Below, one piece after another: positions 1-8,567 of a stretch of DNA of 64,000 bases. Numbering within the stretch: position 1 is the stretch's first letter; each line of letters starts with the position of its first letter. The notes under the pieces were generated by a model that saw nothing but the letters and a program-made list of their open reading frames with translations, did not search any database and was not told the origin of the DNA. This DNA is from Cellulomonas xylanilytica (GTDB lineage: Bacteria; Actinomycetota; Actinomycetes; Actinomycetales; Cellulomonadaceae). The position numbers were made by a program, and so were the translations under genes. The stretch is from contig NZ_BJUB01000005.1 of assembly GCF_007989805.1 (NCBI RefSeq), forward strand, positions 186,001 to 250,000. The letters are read 5' to 3'.

Positions 1-1116
1 CCGTTCGTCATCGACGTGCCGCAGCCGGTTCTCGACGACCTGCGCGACCGGCTGGCGCGCACGCGCTTCCTGGACGACTCGCCGCGCCGGCCGACGTCGG
101 GCATGACCTCCACGTACCTGCGCGAGCTCGTCGCCTCGTGGCAGTCGTTCGACTGGCGAGCGCGCGAGGCGTGGCTGAACCAGCACCCGCAGCTCCTCGC
201 GGACGTCGACGGGGTGACGCTGCACGTCGTGCACCGCCGGTCGGCGGACGCGGACGCCCCGGCGCTGCTCGTGATGCACGGGTGGCCGCACACCTTCGCG
301 CTACAGCTGGCCTTCGCGGACCTGCTGACGGACTTCCACGTGGTCGTGCTGAGCCTGCCCGGGTTCGCGTTCTCCCCGCCGTTGGACGAGTCCCCCACCG
401 AGCAGCGGCTCGCCGAGCTGGCGCACACGCTCATGACGGACGTGCTGGGCTACTCCCGCTACCTCACCTACGGGGAGGACATCAGCGCCAACGTCAGCGA
501 CCTCGTCGCCGCGACGCACCCCGAGGCGGTCGCGGGGGTCGTCGTCACGCACGCGCACTTCCTGACGCAGGACGAGCGGGAGGCGACGACGGACCCGGAC
601 GAGCGCGCGTTCTACGACCGCATGGCGGCCGGGTGGTACGAGCAGGCGGCCTACGCCCACGTGCAAGGCACCCGGCCTGACACCCTGGCGGCCGCCCTGA
701 ACGACTCGCCCGCCGGTCTGCTCGCGTGGCTCACCGAGAAGCTGGTGGAGTGGAGCGACACCCCGGCCGGAGACCCGGCGGCCGTCGAACGACGGATCTC
801 GCGCGACCAGATCCTCACCGAGGCGACCCTGTACTGGGTGACCCAGAGCATCGGGCACTCGTTCCAGACGTACGTCGACGGCGGGGACGCGACGATCCCC
901 CCGGTCGACGTGCCGGCCGCCGTGTTCGTCCAGAGGCACGAGCACGACAACCCGGAGTCGGTCGCGCGGCGGTTCTACCGCGACCTGCGCGTGTTCGAGC
1001 GGCTGGAGGAGGGTGGCCACTTCACCGTCGCGGAGGTGCCGGAGGCGATGGCGGAACGAGTACGGACGTTCGCCGCCGCTGTCGGATCGGGGCGTCCTCG
1101 TTCGTTGGAGAGGTGA
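1..1116 (+). CDS. Epoxide hydrolase, EHN family alpha/beta hydrolase (5' partial)
   Basis: The reading frame is open from base 1, and the family's N-terminal helical segment (PFVIDVPQPVLDDLRDRL) is already under way, so the true start lies upstream of the window. The GTG at 16 is probably internal. It is an alpha/beta-hydrolase with the EHN N-terminal domain of microsomal-type epoxide hydrolases. Visible landmarks are the oxyanion HGWP motif (near residue 92) and the LPGFAFSPP loop. The nucleophile position reads GEDISANVSD, with Asp as in epoxide hydrolases. A C-terminal GGHFTVAEVPE supplies the likely catalytic His. Homologues hydrolyse epoxides to diols; the substrate cannot be inferred. 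A DHFR-like gene follows 26 bases downstream and is possibly co-transcribed. Confidence 0.85.
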   Translation, partial: PFVIDVPQPVLDDLRDRLARTRFLDDSPRRPTSGMTSTYLRELVASWQSFDWRAREAWLNQHPQLLADVDGVTLHVVHRRSADADAPALLVMHGWPHTFALQLAFADLLTDFHVVVLSLPGFAFSPPLDESPTEQRLAELAHTLMTDVLGYSRYLTYGEDISANVSDLVAATHPEAVAGVVVTHAHFLTQDEREATTDPDERAFYDRMAAGWYEQAAYAHVQGTRPDTLAAALNDSPAGLLAWLTEKLVEWSDTPAGDPAAVERRISRDQILTEATLYWVTQSIGHSFQTYVDGGDATIPPVDVPAAVFVQRHEHDNPESVARRFYRDLRVFERLEEGGHFTVAEVPEAMAERVRTFAAAVGSGRPRSLER

Positions 1117-1142
1117 GGAACACCGACGAAGGGACGACGACC

Positions 1143-1742
1143 ATGAAGCTGGTCACCAACACGCAGATCACCGTCGACGGCGTGATGCAGGCGAACGGCG
1201 GGAACAACCCGACGCTGGACCCCGGGTTCGACCGGGGCGGCTGGGCGCTGCCGCTCGGCGACGACGAGTCGACCGCCTACATCGGCGACTGCTACCTGCG
1301 CGCCGACGCGTTCCTGTTCGGCCGGCGCACCTACGACCTCTTCGCGGGCTACTGGGGGGTGCGGGACGACGTGGACAGCCCGTTCGTCCGGTCGCTGAAC
1401 GCCCGGCCGAAGTTCGTCGCCTCGCGCACGATGACCGAGCCGCAGTGGGCGGGCACGACCGTGCTGTCCGGTGACCTGGAGACGGCGGTCCGCGAGCTGA
1501 AGGCCCGGCCCGGCGGTGAGCTGCAGGTGCACGGGAGCGGGCAGCTGATCCGGTGGCTGCTCGAGCGGGAGCTGGTCGACGAGCTGGTGCTGATCGTGTG
1601 CCCGGTCATCGTCGGAGCGGGCACGCGGCTGTTTCCCGACGAAGGAAAAGACTTCGCGCTCGACCTGGTGGAGTCGCGCAGGTTCGCGACGGGCATCCTG
1701 GCGCAGACCTACCGGCCCGCCGGCCGTCCGCAGTACGCGTAG
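1143..1742 (+). CDS. Dihydrofolate reductase family protein (RibD C-terminal-like)
   Basis: This 199-residue protein has the RibD_C/DHFR-like fold. Landmarks are the N-terminal strand and turn TQITVDGVMQ, the FGRRTYDLFAGYW segment, a GGELQVHGSGQLIRWLL nucleotide-binding stretch near residue 125, and the C-terminal LVDELVLIVCPVIVGAG. These are usually small NAD(P)H-dependent reductases of unknown substrate and should not be taken as the essential folate enzyme. The ATG is preceded by GAAGGGACGACG. It is followed within 25 bases by a YCII-type DGPF gene and then a sigma factor, a common actinobacterial neighbourhood. A second member of the family lies at 16398-16964. Confidence 0.85.
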   Translation: MKLVTNTQITVDGVMQANGGNNPTLDPGFDRGGWALPLGDDESTAYIGDCYLRADAFLFGRRTYDLFAGYWGVRDDVDSPFVRSLNARPKFVASRTMTEPQWAGTTVLSGDLETAVRELKARPGGELQVHGSGQLIRWLLERELVDELVLIVCPVIVGAGTRLFPDEGKDFALDLVESRRFATGILAQTYRPAGRPQYA

Positions 1743-1765
1743 CAGGATGACCTCGGAGGTGTGAC

Positions 1766-2092
1766 ATGCAGTACCTGGTGTCCGTGATCGACGACAGGAC
1801 CGGCTCCGGTACGCCGGAGGAGATGGTGGCGATCGACGCGTTCAACGACCGTCTCCGCAGCGGTGGCCACTGGGTGTTCGCGGCCGGTCTCGCCGCACCC
1901 GAGTCGGCCACCGTCATCGACGCCCGCGGCGACGAGCCGATCCTCACCGACGGTCCCTTCGTCGAGTCGAAGGAGCACATCGCCGGCCTCTGGATCATCG
2001 AGGCGCCCGACCTCGATGTCGCGCTCGCGCTCATGACGGAGGGGTCCAAGGCGTGCAACCGGCGGGTCGAGGTGCGGCCGGTCCTGGCGTGA
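1766..2092 (+). CDS. YCII-related (DGPF) protein, partner of an ECF42 sigma factor
   Basis: This 108-residue protein of the YCII superfamily contains the signature DGPF within ILTDGPFVESKEHIAG (about residues 66-81), a motif of proteins linked to ECF42 sigma factors. The N-terminus MQYLVSVIDDRTG and the C-terminal NRRVEVRPVL are typical. The family has a ferredoxin-like dimeric fold and no settled enzymatic role. Its stop overlaps the GTG of the sigma factor gene by four bases (GTGA), so the pair is translationally coupled. In the ECF42 group DGPF proteins are common target-operon members; whether this one modulates the sigma factor is unknown. Confidence 0.88.
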   Translation: MQYLVSVIDDRTGSGTPEEMVAIDAFNDRLRSGGHWVFAAGLAAPESATVIDARGDEPILTDGPFVESKEHIAGLWIIEAPDLDVALALMTEGSKACNRRVEVRPVLA

Positions 2093-3312
2093 CCGACGCG
2101 AGCGCAGCGATCTCGCGGGCCCACCAGGAGCAGTGGACCCGGCTGGTCGCCACGCTCGCCCGCCGCTACGGCGTCGACCTCGCCGAGGAGGCGGCGGCCG
2201 AGGCCTTCGCGACGGCCGTGGAACGGTGGCCGGCCGACGGCGTCCCGCCCAACCCGGGCGGGTGGTTGACCACGACCGCCAACCGGAAGGCCATCGACCG
2301 GCTCCGGCGCGAGAACAGGCGCGACCCCCTGCAGCGGGAGGCCCTGATGCTGACCGACGCCGGTCCGCCCGAGCCGCTCGGTGCCATCGATGACGACCGG
2401 CTCCGGCTGATCTTCACGTGCTGCCACCCCGCCCTGGCGATGGAGGCCCGGGTCGCGCTGACGCTGCGACTGGTCGGCGGGCTGACCGTCCCGGAGATCG
2501 CCCGCGGGTTCCTGGTGCCGGAGAGCACCCTGGGCCGGCGGATCACCCGCGCGAAGGCCAAGATCTCCAACGCGCGCATCCCCTACCGGGTGCCGTCCGC
2601 GCAGGACCTGCCCGCCCGCACCACCGGTGTCCTCGCCGTCCTCTTCCTCGTGTTCAACGAGGGCTACCTCGCGACCGGTCCCGAGACCGACCCCATCCGC
2701 CCGCACCTGACCGCCGAGGCGATCCGGCAGACCCGGCTCGTCCGCACGCTCCTGCCCGAGGACGGTGAGGTCGCCGGCCTGCTGGCGCTCATGCTCCTCA
2801 CGGAGGCCCGACGTCCCGCCCGCGTCTCCGCGGACGGCCTGCTCGTCCCGCTCGCCGACCAGGACCGCGGCGCCTGGGACCGTGCGCTCGTCGACGAGGG
2901 GCACCGCCTGGTGCGGGAACGCCTCGCCACGGGCGTCGCACCCGGCCGCTACCAGCTGCTCGCCGCGATCAACGCGGTGCACACCGACGCGGCGGACGCC
3001 CGCGACACCGACTGGTCGCAGGTCGTGGCCCTCTACGACCAGCTGGTCCGCCTCGACCGCTCACCGGTCGTCGCGCTCAACCGCGCCGTCGCGGTCGCCG
3101 AGGTCGACGGCCCGGACGCCGCACTGGTCGTGGTCGACGAGCTCGGGAACGCGCTGGACCGGTACCACGCGTTCCACGCCACCCGCGCCGAGCTGCTGCG
3201 CCGGCTGGACCGCCGCGCAGACGCGCGCGCCGCCTACGACCGGGCGATCGCGCTCGCGGGCAACACCGCCGAGACGGCGTACCTGGTGCGCCGTCGCGAC
3301 GAGCTCGGCTGA
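2089..3312 (+). CDS. ECF42-type RNA polymerase sigma factor with C-terminal TPR-like extension
   Basis: This 407-residue protein starts at a GTG overlapping the DGPF gene stop. The first ~170 residues carry sigma region 2 (WLTTTANRKAIDRLRRENRR) and region 4 (LTLRLVGGLTVPEIARGFLV, then the recognition helix ESTLGRRITRAKAKI). The remaining ~230 residues form the long SnoaL-free extension of the ECF42 group, with conserved LFLVFNEGYLA and repeated helices (LYDQLVRLDRSPVVALNRAVA) resembling TPRs. ECF42 members lack a classical anti-sigma factor and are thought to be controlled through this C-terminal domain. The neighbouring DGPF gene supports the assignment. No target promoter was identified. 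Confidence 0.9.
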   Translation: MTDASAAISRAHQEQWTRLVATLARRYGVDLAEEAAAEAFATAVERWPADGVPPNPGGWLTTTANRKAIDRLRRENRRDPLQREALMLTDAGPPEPLGAIDDDRLRLIFTCCHPALAMEARVALTLRLVGGLTVPEIARGFLVPESTLGRRITRAKAKISNARIPYRVPSAQDLPARTTGVLAVLFLVFNEGYLATGPETDPIRPHLTAEAIRQTRLVRTLLPEDGEVAGLLALMLLTEARRPARVSADGLLVPLADQDRGAWDRALVDEGHRLVRERLATGVAPGRYQLLAAINAVHTDAADARDTDWSQVVALYDQLVRLDRSPVVALNRAVAVAEVDGPDAALVVVDELGNALDRYHAFHATRAELLRRLDRRADARAAYDRAIALAGNTAETAYLVRRRDELG

Positions 3313-3341
3313 CCGAGCCGCGTCGATCTGGCTGTGCGGCG

Positions 3342-3893
3342 CTAGGGCCTCCCGCCACTCGCCGCGAGGCTCGACCGGAGGCGTGCGAACCACCGCCTCT
3401 GCGCCGCCGGGAAGTCGCGACCAAGGGCTCCGGCGCACGCGTCCAGCACTCGGTCCCGGTCGAGCGTGCCGTCTGTGACCAAGAGGTCGATGCTCGCCTG
3501 CCACCCCTGACCGGGCTCGCCTCGATAGCGGTCGAGGTAGGCAAGGTTGACACGCCTCGAGCCGGACACCTCGAACATGCGCCAGAACGTCCCCTCCCGC
3601 AGCTCGTCGTCCGCCGTCAGGGCGTCAGCCACGATCGACGCGTCGAGCCCACCGCCCAGCGCGTTGATCATGGCGAGCACGTACTCGTCGTCGTGGTCGA
3701 GCACGTACTCCCCGTGGCGCTCACGCCACCGGACGATCTGGAAATAGGGCTCCCAGACCTGCGCCGTGGCGAGCGCGTGGACGAGGCTGCGTCCGGTCCC
3801 GTCGCCCATCCCGTCCAGGTCGTGGACGAGGTGCCGAAGGTGTCGAGGCAGCTTCTCTGACGATGCTCCGACGGCGGACCGCATGGACCACAT
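3342..3893 (-). CDS. DUF6493-like protein, apparently truncated
   Basis: This 183-residue hypothetical protein on the minus strand converges on the sigma factor gene. The ATG at 3893 (MWSMRSAVG) is the most natural start, although the frame stays open to 4019. The segments LDRDRVLDACAGALGRDFPAAQ and WFARLRSSLA resemble the N-terminal part of large DUF6493 proteins, where a residue walk ending RDF...WF is followed by several hundred more residues. Here the protein ends soon after, so it may be a remnant or a short relative. Function is unknown, and assignment from memory of the family pattern is tentative. Confidence 0.5.
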   Translation of the reverse strand: MWSMRSAVGASSEKLPRHLRHLVHDLDGMGDGTGRSLVHALATAQVWEPYFQIVRWRERHGEYVLDHDDEYVLAMINALGGGLDASIVADALTADDELREGTFWRMFEVSGSRRVNLAYLDRYRGEPGQGWQASIDLLVTDGTLDRDRVLDACAGALGRDFPAAQRRWFARLRSSLAASGGRP

Positions 3894-4080
3894 GCTAGGT
3901 GCGCGACGGGCGAGCCAGTTGTCCGGCTTGCGCCAACGTGCTCCGTAGGCCCGCGGACGTCGATCCCCGGGTGTGTCTGCCTGATCCGCGATCGACATTG
4001 CTCGACCTTGACGGGCCACTTGTTTTTTGCAAGTGTGAGATCACCAAGCAAGCGCTGAGGAACGACGAGAGGCGACGACG

Positions 4081-4515
4081 ATGACCGCGATGTTCGTGAA
4101 CCTGCCCGTGACCGACCTGGAGCGCGCGAAGGCGTTCTACACGGCGGTCGGCTTCACCCTCGACCCGGCGATGTCCGACCACAACGCCGCCTGCTTCGTC
4201 GTCGAGCCCGGCCACAGCTACGTGATGGCCCTGACGCGCGAGTACTTCCAGACGTTCACCGCCCTCCCCCTGGGGGACCCGGCGACGAACCCGTCGGTGT
4301 CGACGGCGATCTTCCTCGACAGCCGCGACGCGGTCGACGCGACCGTCGCCGACGGTCTCGCGGCGGGCGGCGCGGAGCCGCACCCGGCCTCCGACTACGG
4401 CTTCATGTACCAGCGCCAGCTCAACGACCCCGACGGCAACATCATCGAGTTCGGCTGGTTCGACCCGGCCGCCGCGGCTCCGCCGGCGGACGCGCTCGCC
4501 GACCAGCAGGCCTGA
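4081..4515 (+). CDS. VOC family (glyoxalase/bleomycin resistance-like) protein
   Basis: This 144-residue protein has two beta-alpha-beta-beta-beta modules. The first strand MFVNLPVTDLERAKAFYTAVGF and the C-terminal LNDPDGNIIEFGWFDP are diagnostic of the vicinal-oxygen-chelate fold; the Glu in IIEFGW matches the usual metal-ligand position. The substrate is unknown. The HxlR-type regulator gene begins five bases after the stop, so the two are probably one transcript and the regulator may control this gene. The ATG follows an AG-rich stretch (GACGAGAGGCGACG). Confidence 0.88.
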   Translation: MTAMFVNLPVTDLERAKAFYTAVGFTLDPAMSDHNAACFVVEPGHSYVMALTREYFQTFTALPLGDPATNPSVSTAIFLDSRDAVDATVADGLAAGGAEPHPASDYGFMYQRQLNDPDGNIIEFGWFDPAAAAPPADALADQQA

Positions 4516-4520
4516 CGTCT

Positions 4521-5162
4521 GTGGCCGCACGCGACTACGGGCAGTACTGCGGGATCACGCAGGCCCTGGAGCTCGTCGGTGAGCGCTGGGCCCTGCTGAT
4601 CGTGCGGGACCTGCTCGTCGGGCCGCGCCGCTACGGGGAGCTCGCCGCGGGCCTCCCCCGCATCCCGAGCAACATCCTGGCGGCGCGGCTCAAGCAGCTG
4701 CAGGAGGGCGGGGTCATCCGCCGGGCACCGCGGTCGCGCGTGATCATCTACGAGCTGACGCCGTACGGCCGCGAGCTCGAACCCGTCGTCCTCGCGCTCG
4801 GCGCGTGGGGGTTCAGGTCGATGGGCGACCCGCGCGACGAGCAGGTGATCACCCCGGACGCGATGACGATGACGTTGCGCACGGCGTTCCGGCCGCAGGT
4901 GGCGGCGACGCTGCCTGCGACCGCCTACGCCGCGCGCGTCGGCACCGCGGAGCTGCTCGTCCGCGTGGACGGCCCCACGCTCGACGTGACGCGCGGCGAC
5001 GGACCGGCCGACCTCTCCTTCGCGGTCGGCCCGGACGTCCGCCGGCTCATCTCCGGCGAGCTCGCTCCGGACCGCGCCATCGCGACCGGCGTGGTCGAGG
5101 TGCTGCACGGGTCAGGCGACCTGCTGGAACGCTTCGCGAGCACGTTCCACCTGGCCGCCTGA
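4521..5162 (+). CDS. HxlR-type winged-helix transcriptional regulator
   Basis: This 213-residue protein begins at GTG 4521. The N-terminal ~100 residues form an HxlR winged helix: YCGITQALELVGERWALLIV, then LLVGPRRYGELAAGLPRIPSN and the recognition helix ILAARLKQLQ, with the wing at RAPRSRVIIYELT. The C-terminal ~110 residues resemble the SCP2-like sterol-carrier domain often fused to these regulators and may bind a ligand. It lacks the conserved Cys pattern of redox-sensing HxlR proteins beyond one Cys at the N-terminus. It lies directly downstream of the VOC gene and converges on the GH51 gene. Confidence 0.88.
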   Translation: MAARDYGQYCGITQALELVGERWALLIVRDLLVGPRRYGELAAGLPRIPSNILAARLKQLQEGGVIRRAPRSRVIIYELTPYGRELEPVVLALGAWGFRSMGDPRDEQVITPDAMTMTLRTAFRPQVAATLPATAYAARVGTAELLVRVDGPTLDVTRGDGPADLSFAVGPDVRRLISGELAPDRAIATGVVEVLHGSGDLLERFASTFHLAA

Positions 5163-5174
5163 CCCGCACCACCG

Positions 5175-6704
5175 TCAGCCGAGCGTCAGCGACACCGTCA
5201 CGTACGAGTGCGGCGGCAGCTCCACCTCGAGGCCGCGTGCGTGCGGCCGGACACCCTCGAACTTCACGGGCGCGACGGCCTCGGGCTGCTCGGGCGTGTT
5301 GTGCGTCTGGAGCGTCGAGGCCGTGAGCAGCCGGGCGGAGGTGCCCGCCACGTCGCGCCCGCGCAGGTCCAGCACCAGGGTGAGCGGCTCGTCGGTGTCC
5401 AGGTTGGACAGCGAGACCAGCGCGGTGTCGCCGGTGGTCGACGCGGACGCCGACAGGAGCGGCAGCGCGGTGCCCTCCACCTCGCGCGTGGGCACGTCGC
5501 CGCGCAGGTTTACGGTCAGCGCGGACGCGTCGTGGTGCGCGGTGTTCATCTCGAACACGTGGTAGCTCGGGGTGAGCACCAGGGCGCCCGTGTCCGGGTC
5601 GGTGAGGATCATGGCCTGCAGCACGTTGACGGTCTGCGCGATGTTGGCCATGACGACCCGGTCGGCGAACCGGTGGAACGTGTCCAGGTGCACGCTGGCC
5701 ACCAGCGCGTCCCGCAGGGTGTTCTGCTGGTACAGGAAGCCGGGGTTGGTCCCCTCCTCCACGTTCCACCAGGTGCCCCACTCGTCGACCACGAGGCCGA
5801 TGCGCTTCTCGGCGTCGTACGCGTCCATGACCGCGGCGTGCCCGCGCACGATCTCCTCCATGCGCCGCGCGCGGAGCATGGTGACGTACCAGTCGTCGGT
5901 GTCGAACCGGGTGGCGTCGCCCTTGTCGTCCCACGACCCGTTGATCGTGTAGTAGTGCAGCGAGATCGCTTGGAAGAAGCCGCGCGGGTCGCGCGCGCAG
6001 CCCAGCCACGAGACGGCCTTCATGAGCGCCTCGGTCCACCCGTAGTCGTCGCTGTTGGCGCCCGCGGCGATGCGGGTCACCTCGTTGCCGCCGTGGTTGC
6101 GGACGTACGTGCCGTACTGGCGGGCCAGGTGGGCGTAGTGCTCGGCGGCCATGTTCCCGCCGCAGCCCCACGGCTCGTTGCCGATGCCGAAGAACGGGAC
6201 CTTCCAGGGCTCGTCGCGACCGTTCGCCCGCCGCAGCGCGGCCATCGGCGAGTCGTCGCCACGCGTCAGGTACTCGACCCACTCGCTCATCTCGCGCACG
6301 GTGCCGGACCCGACGTTGCCGTTCACGTACGCCTCGGCGCCGAGCAGCTCGCACAGGTCCATGAACTCGTGGGTGCCGAACGCGTTGTCCTCGACCACGT
6401 CGCCCCAGTGGGAGTTGACCATCCGGGGGCGCTCGTCGCGCGGCCCGATGCCGTCCTTCCAGTGGTAGTCGTCGGCGAAGCAGCCGCCAGGCCAGCGCAG
6501 GTTCGGGATGCGCAGCGCGCGCAGCGCCTCGACCACGTCGGTGCGGATGCCGCGCACGTTCGGGACGGACGAGTCCTCACCCACCCAGAAACCGCCGTAG
6601 ATGCAGCGGCCCAGGTGCTCGGCGAAGTGGCCGTAGATGTGCCGGCTGATCGTCGGGCCCGGCAGGTCGAGGTCGATGACGGCGGTCAGTGCTTCATCGG
6701 GCAT
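5175..6704 (-). CDS. Alpha-L-arabinofuranosidase, glycoside hydrolase family 51
   Basis: This 509-residue enzyme is the usual length for intracellular GH51. It has no signal peptide, so it acts in the cytoplasm on imported oligosaccharides. The acid/base Glu is E177 in GIGNEPWG and the nucleophile is E308 in [10 protein letters not shown]. The family N-terminal [16 protein letters not shown] and [19 protein letters not shown] are present. It releases terminal alpha-L-arabinofuranosyl residues from arabinan or arabinoxylan fragments. It is the last gene of the transporter operon (30 bases after the second permease), which ties the transporter substrate to arabinosides. Confidence 0.96.
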   Translation of the reverse strand: MPDEALTAVIDLDLPGPTISRHIYGHFAEHLGRCIYGGFWVGEDSSVPNVRGIRTDVVEALRALRIPNLRWPGGCFADDYHWKDGIGPRDERPRMVNSHWGDVVEDNAFGTHEFMDLCELLGAEAYVNGNVGSGTVREMSEWVEYLTRGDDSPMAALRRANGRDEPWKVPFFGIGNEPWGCGGNMAAEHYAHLARQYGTYVRNHGGNEVTRIAAGANSDDYGWTEALMKAVSWLGCARDPRGFFQAISLHYYTINGSWDDKGDATRFDTDDWYVTMLRARRMEEIVRGHAAVMDAYDAEKRIGLVVDEWGTWWNVEEGTNPGFLYQQNTLRDALVASVHLDTFHRFADRVVMANIAQTVNVLQAMILTDPDTGALVLTPSYHVFEMNTAHHDASALTVNLRGDVPTREVEGTALPLLSASASTTGDTALVSLSNLDTDEPLTLVLDLRGRDVAGTSARLLTASTLQTHNTPEQPEAVAPVKFEGVRPHARGLEVELPPHSYVTVSLTLG

Positions 6705-6734
6705 GGGTGTCTCCTCAGACGGTGGGTGGGGGTG

Positions 6735-7559
6735 TCAGCCCTTGACGCTGCCGGCGAGCAGGCCGCTGGCGATGTGCTTCTGGGTCAGGACGAAGAAGAC
6801 GATCATCGGGACGAGGGCGATGACCGAGACGGTCATGAACATGGGCCAGTTCGTCGTGAACTCGGTGACGGCGTTGTAGACCTGCAGCACGACGGTCCGC
6901 TTGTCCGGGCTGGAGATGAACACCGTCGGCAGCAGGAAGTCGTTCCAGACCCACATGGACTGGAAGATGCCGACGGTCACCAGGATCGGCTTGATGAGCG
7001 GCAGCACGACGTGCCAGAAGATCTGCCCGTCGTGCGCACCGTCGATGCGCGCCGCCTCGATCACCTCGAACGGCAGCGTCCGCATGTACCCCTGGACCAG
7101 GAAGTAGCAGAAGATCGCCCCGCCCAGGTACATGACGACCAGGCCGTTGAGGTTGTCGACGAGCTCGAAGCCGACCAGCGTGCGGTACAGCGGGATGAGC
7201 GTCGACTGGCCGGGGACGACGAAGCCGATGAGCAGCAGGTTGGCCAGGATGCGGTTGAGGCGCGACGTGCGCACCACCATCGCGTACGCCGCGAGCGCCC
7301 CGACGAGCAGCTGGAGCACCACCGAGATCACGGTGACGTACAGGGTGTTGGCGAACGACCGGTACATCCGGGGGTCGCTCAGCACCTCGCGGTAGTTGTC
7401 GAGCACAGGCGACGTCGGCAGGGACAGCGGGGAGGCCACCATCTCGCCCTGCGTCTTGAACGTGTTGACGACGACGTAGTAGAGCGGGACGGCGATCAGG
7501 CAGGCGAGCAGCAGCATCGCGACGCTGAGTGCCGCACGGCGCCAGACGGGGACGGTCAC
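6735..7559 (-). CDS. Carbohydrate ABC transporter permease, MalG type
   Basis: This 274-residue inner-membrane permease starts at a GTG that overlaps the stop of the upstream permease by four bases. Six hydrophobic segments can be traced. The cytoplasmic EAA loop reads FEVIEAARIDGAHDGQ-IF near residue 180, the docking site for the ATPase. The C-terminus ends QKHIASGLLAGSVKG, a standard MalG-type ending. No ATPase gene is present in the operon; such CUT1 systems often share an MsiK-type ATPase encoded elsewhere. It probably imports arabinose-containing oligosaccharides with the neighbouring proteins. Confidence 0.95.
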   Translation of the reverse strand: MTVPVWRRAALSVAMLLLACLIAVPLYYVVVNTFKTQGEMVASPLSLPTSPVLDNYREVLSDPRMYRSFANTLYVTVISVVLQLLVGALAAYAMVVRTSRLNRILANLLLIGFVVPGQSTLIPLYRTLVGFELVDNLNGLVVMYLGGAIFCYFLVQGYMRTLPFEVIEAARIDGAHDGQIFWHVVLPLIKPILVTVGIFQSMWVWNDFLLPTVFISSPDKRTVVLQVYNAVTEFTTNWPMFMTVSVIALVPMIVFFVLTQKHIASGLLAGSVKG

Positions 7560-8509
7560 GTGAACCTCTTCTCCACGAGCCGGGTCAGCCACAGCTGACC
7601 GAAGGACAGGGCGGCGACCGCGACGGTGAACATCACCGCGAGCGCGGAGGCGAGGCCGTAGCGGCCCTGGCCCACACCGGAGACGACGATCGACTGCGTG
7701 ATCGTGTACGTCGAGAAGCCGGGGCCGCCGGTGGTGAGCGTGTAGGGCAGGTCGAACACCTTGAGGCCGCCGGTCATGAGCAGGAAGGTGCTGATGACGA
7801 TGGCCGGGGTGAGCAGCGGCAGCGTGATGCCGAAGAACTGCTGCCGCGGCGTCGCCCCGTCGATCCGGGCCACCTCGTAGTAGTCCTGCGGGATGGACTG
7901 CAGGTACGCGGTGTAGAGGACCGCGTGCCAGCCGGTGGCTGCCCACACGCCGACCACGATGACCGAGATCCGGGCGAGCGTCGGGTCGGAGAGCCAGCTG
8001 ACCGGCCCCAGACCGAACGTCCCGAGGACGGTGTTGAGCGCACCCGAGTCCAGCGGCGACAGGATGTACCGCCACACCAGGCCGAGGATCGCCATCGACG
8101 GGATCGCCGGGAAGAACCAGATGGAGCGGACCAGGTTGCGCCCGCGGAACGCCTTGTTGAGCTGCACCGCGAGCGGGATGGCCAGGAGCGTGATGAGGAG
8201 CGTCGTGCCCACGCCGAACAGCAGCGTGAACGCGAGGCCGGCGAGCATCGACGGGTCGGTCAGGATCACCCGGTAGTTGGCCAGGCCGACGAAGGCCGCC
8301 TCGGGGCTGTACCCGGTGAAGTCGGTCAGGCTCCACCAGAAGGTCTGGGCCAGCGGGATGACGAACAGGAAGACGAACACCGCGATGGCGGGCAGCAGGA
8401 ACGCCTTGTTGACGGCGCTCTGACGCCAGCCCCCGGACGGGCGGCTGAGCCAGGTGCGGGCGTCGGACGGGCGCAGGCCCGCGGTCGGACGAGTGGCGAG
8501 CGTGGTCAC
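7556..8509 (-). CDS. Carbohydrate ABC transporter permease, MalF type
   Basis: This 317-residue permease has six membrane spans and an EAA loop (YYEVARIDGATPRQQFFGI). I place the start at GTG 8509 because AGAGGGGAT lies just upstream; an in-frame start at 8551 would run into the hairpin described at 8524-8563. The N-terminal cytoplasmic tail of about 35 residues precedes the first span (AFLLPAIAVFVFLFVIPLAQ). It pairs with the downstream MalG-type protein to form the channel of a CUT1-family importer. Confidence 0.93.
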   Translation of the reverse strand: MTTLATRPTAGLRPSDARTWLSRPSGGWRQSAVNKAFLLPAIAVFVFLFVIPLAQTFWWSLTDFTGYSPEAAFVGLANYRVILTDPSMLAGLAFTLLFGVGTTLLITLLAIPLAVQLNKAFRGRNLVRSIWFFPAIPSMAILGLVWRYILSPLDSGALNTVLGTFGLGPVSWLSDPTLARISVIVVGVWAATGWHAVLYTAYLQSIPQDYYEVARIDGATPRQQFFGITLPLLTPAIVISTFLLMTGGLKVFDLPYTLTTGGPGFSTYTITQSIVVSGVGQGRYGLASALAVMFTVAVAALSFGQLWLTRLVEKRFT

Positions 8510-8523
8510 GAGATCCCCTCTCA

Positions 8524-8563
8524 GCGTGCTCGGCGGTGCGGGCGTGCGCACCGCCGAGCACGC
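8524..8563. terminator. Perfect 17-bp intra-operon hairpin between binding-protein and permease genes
   Basis: Bases 8524-8540 and 8547-8563 are exact reverse complements, separated by a six-base loop. The hairpin fills most of the 58-base gap between the solute-binding protein and permease genes. There is no U-run on either side, so it is less likely to be a complete intrinsic terminator than a partial terminator or an mRNA 3'-end stabiliser, as known between malE and malF in other bacteria. It would raise the ratio of binding protein to permeases. Confidence 0.8.
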
Positions 8564-8567
8564 GGTC

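Noticed and set aside
5208..7598. Plus-strand open frame of ~796 codons over GH51 and permease genes
   Set aside because: It is a shadow of strong minus-strand genes with recognised catalytic and membrane motifs; its own product is low-complexity Arg/Asp/Val.
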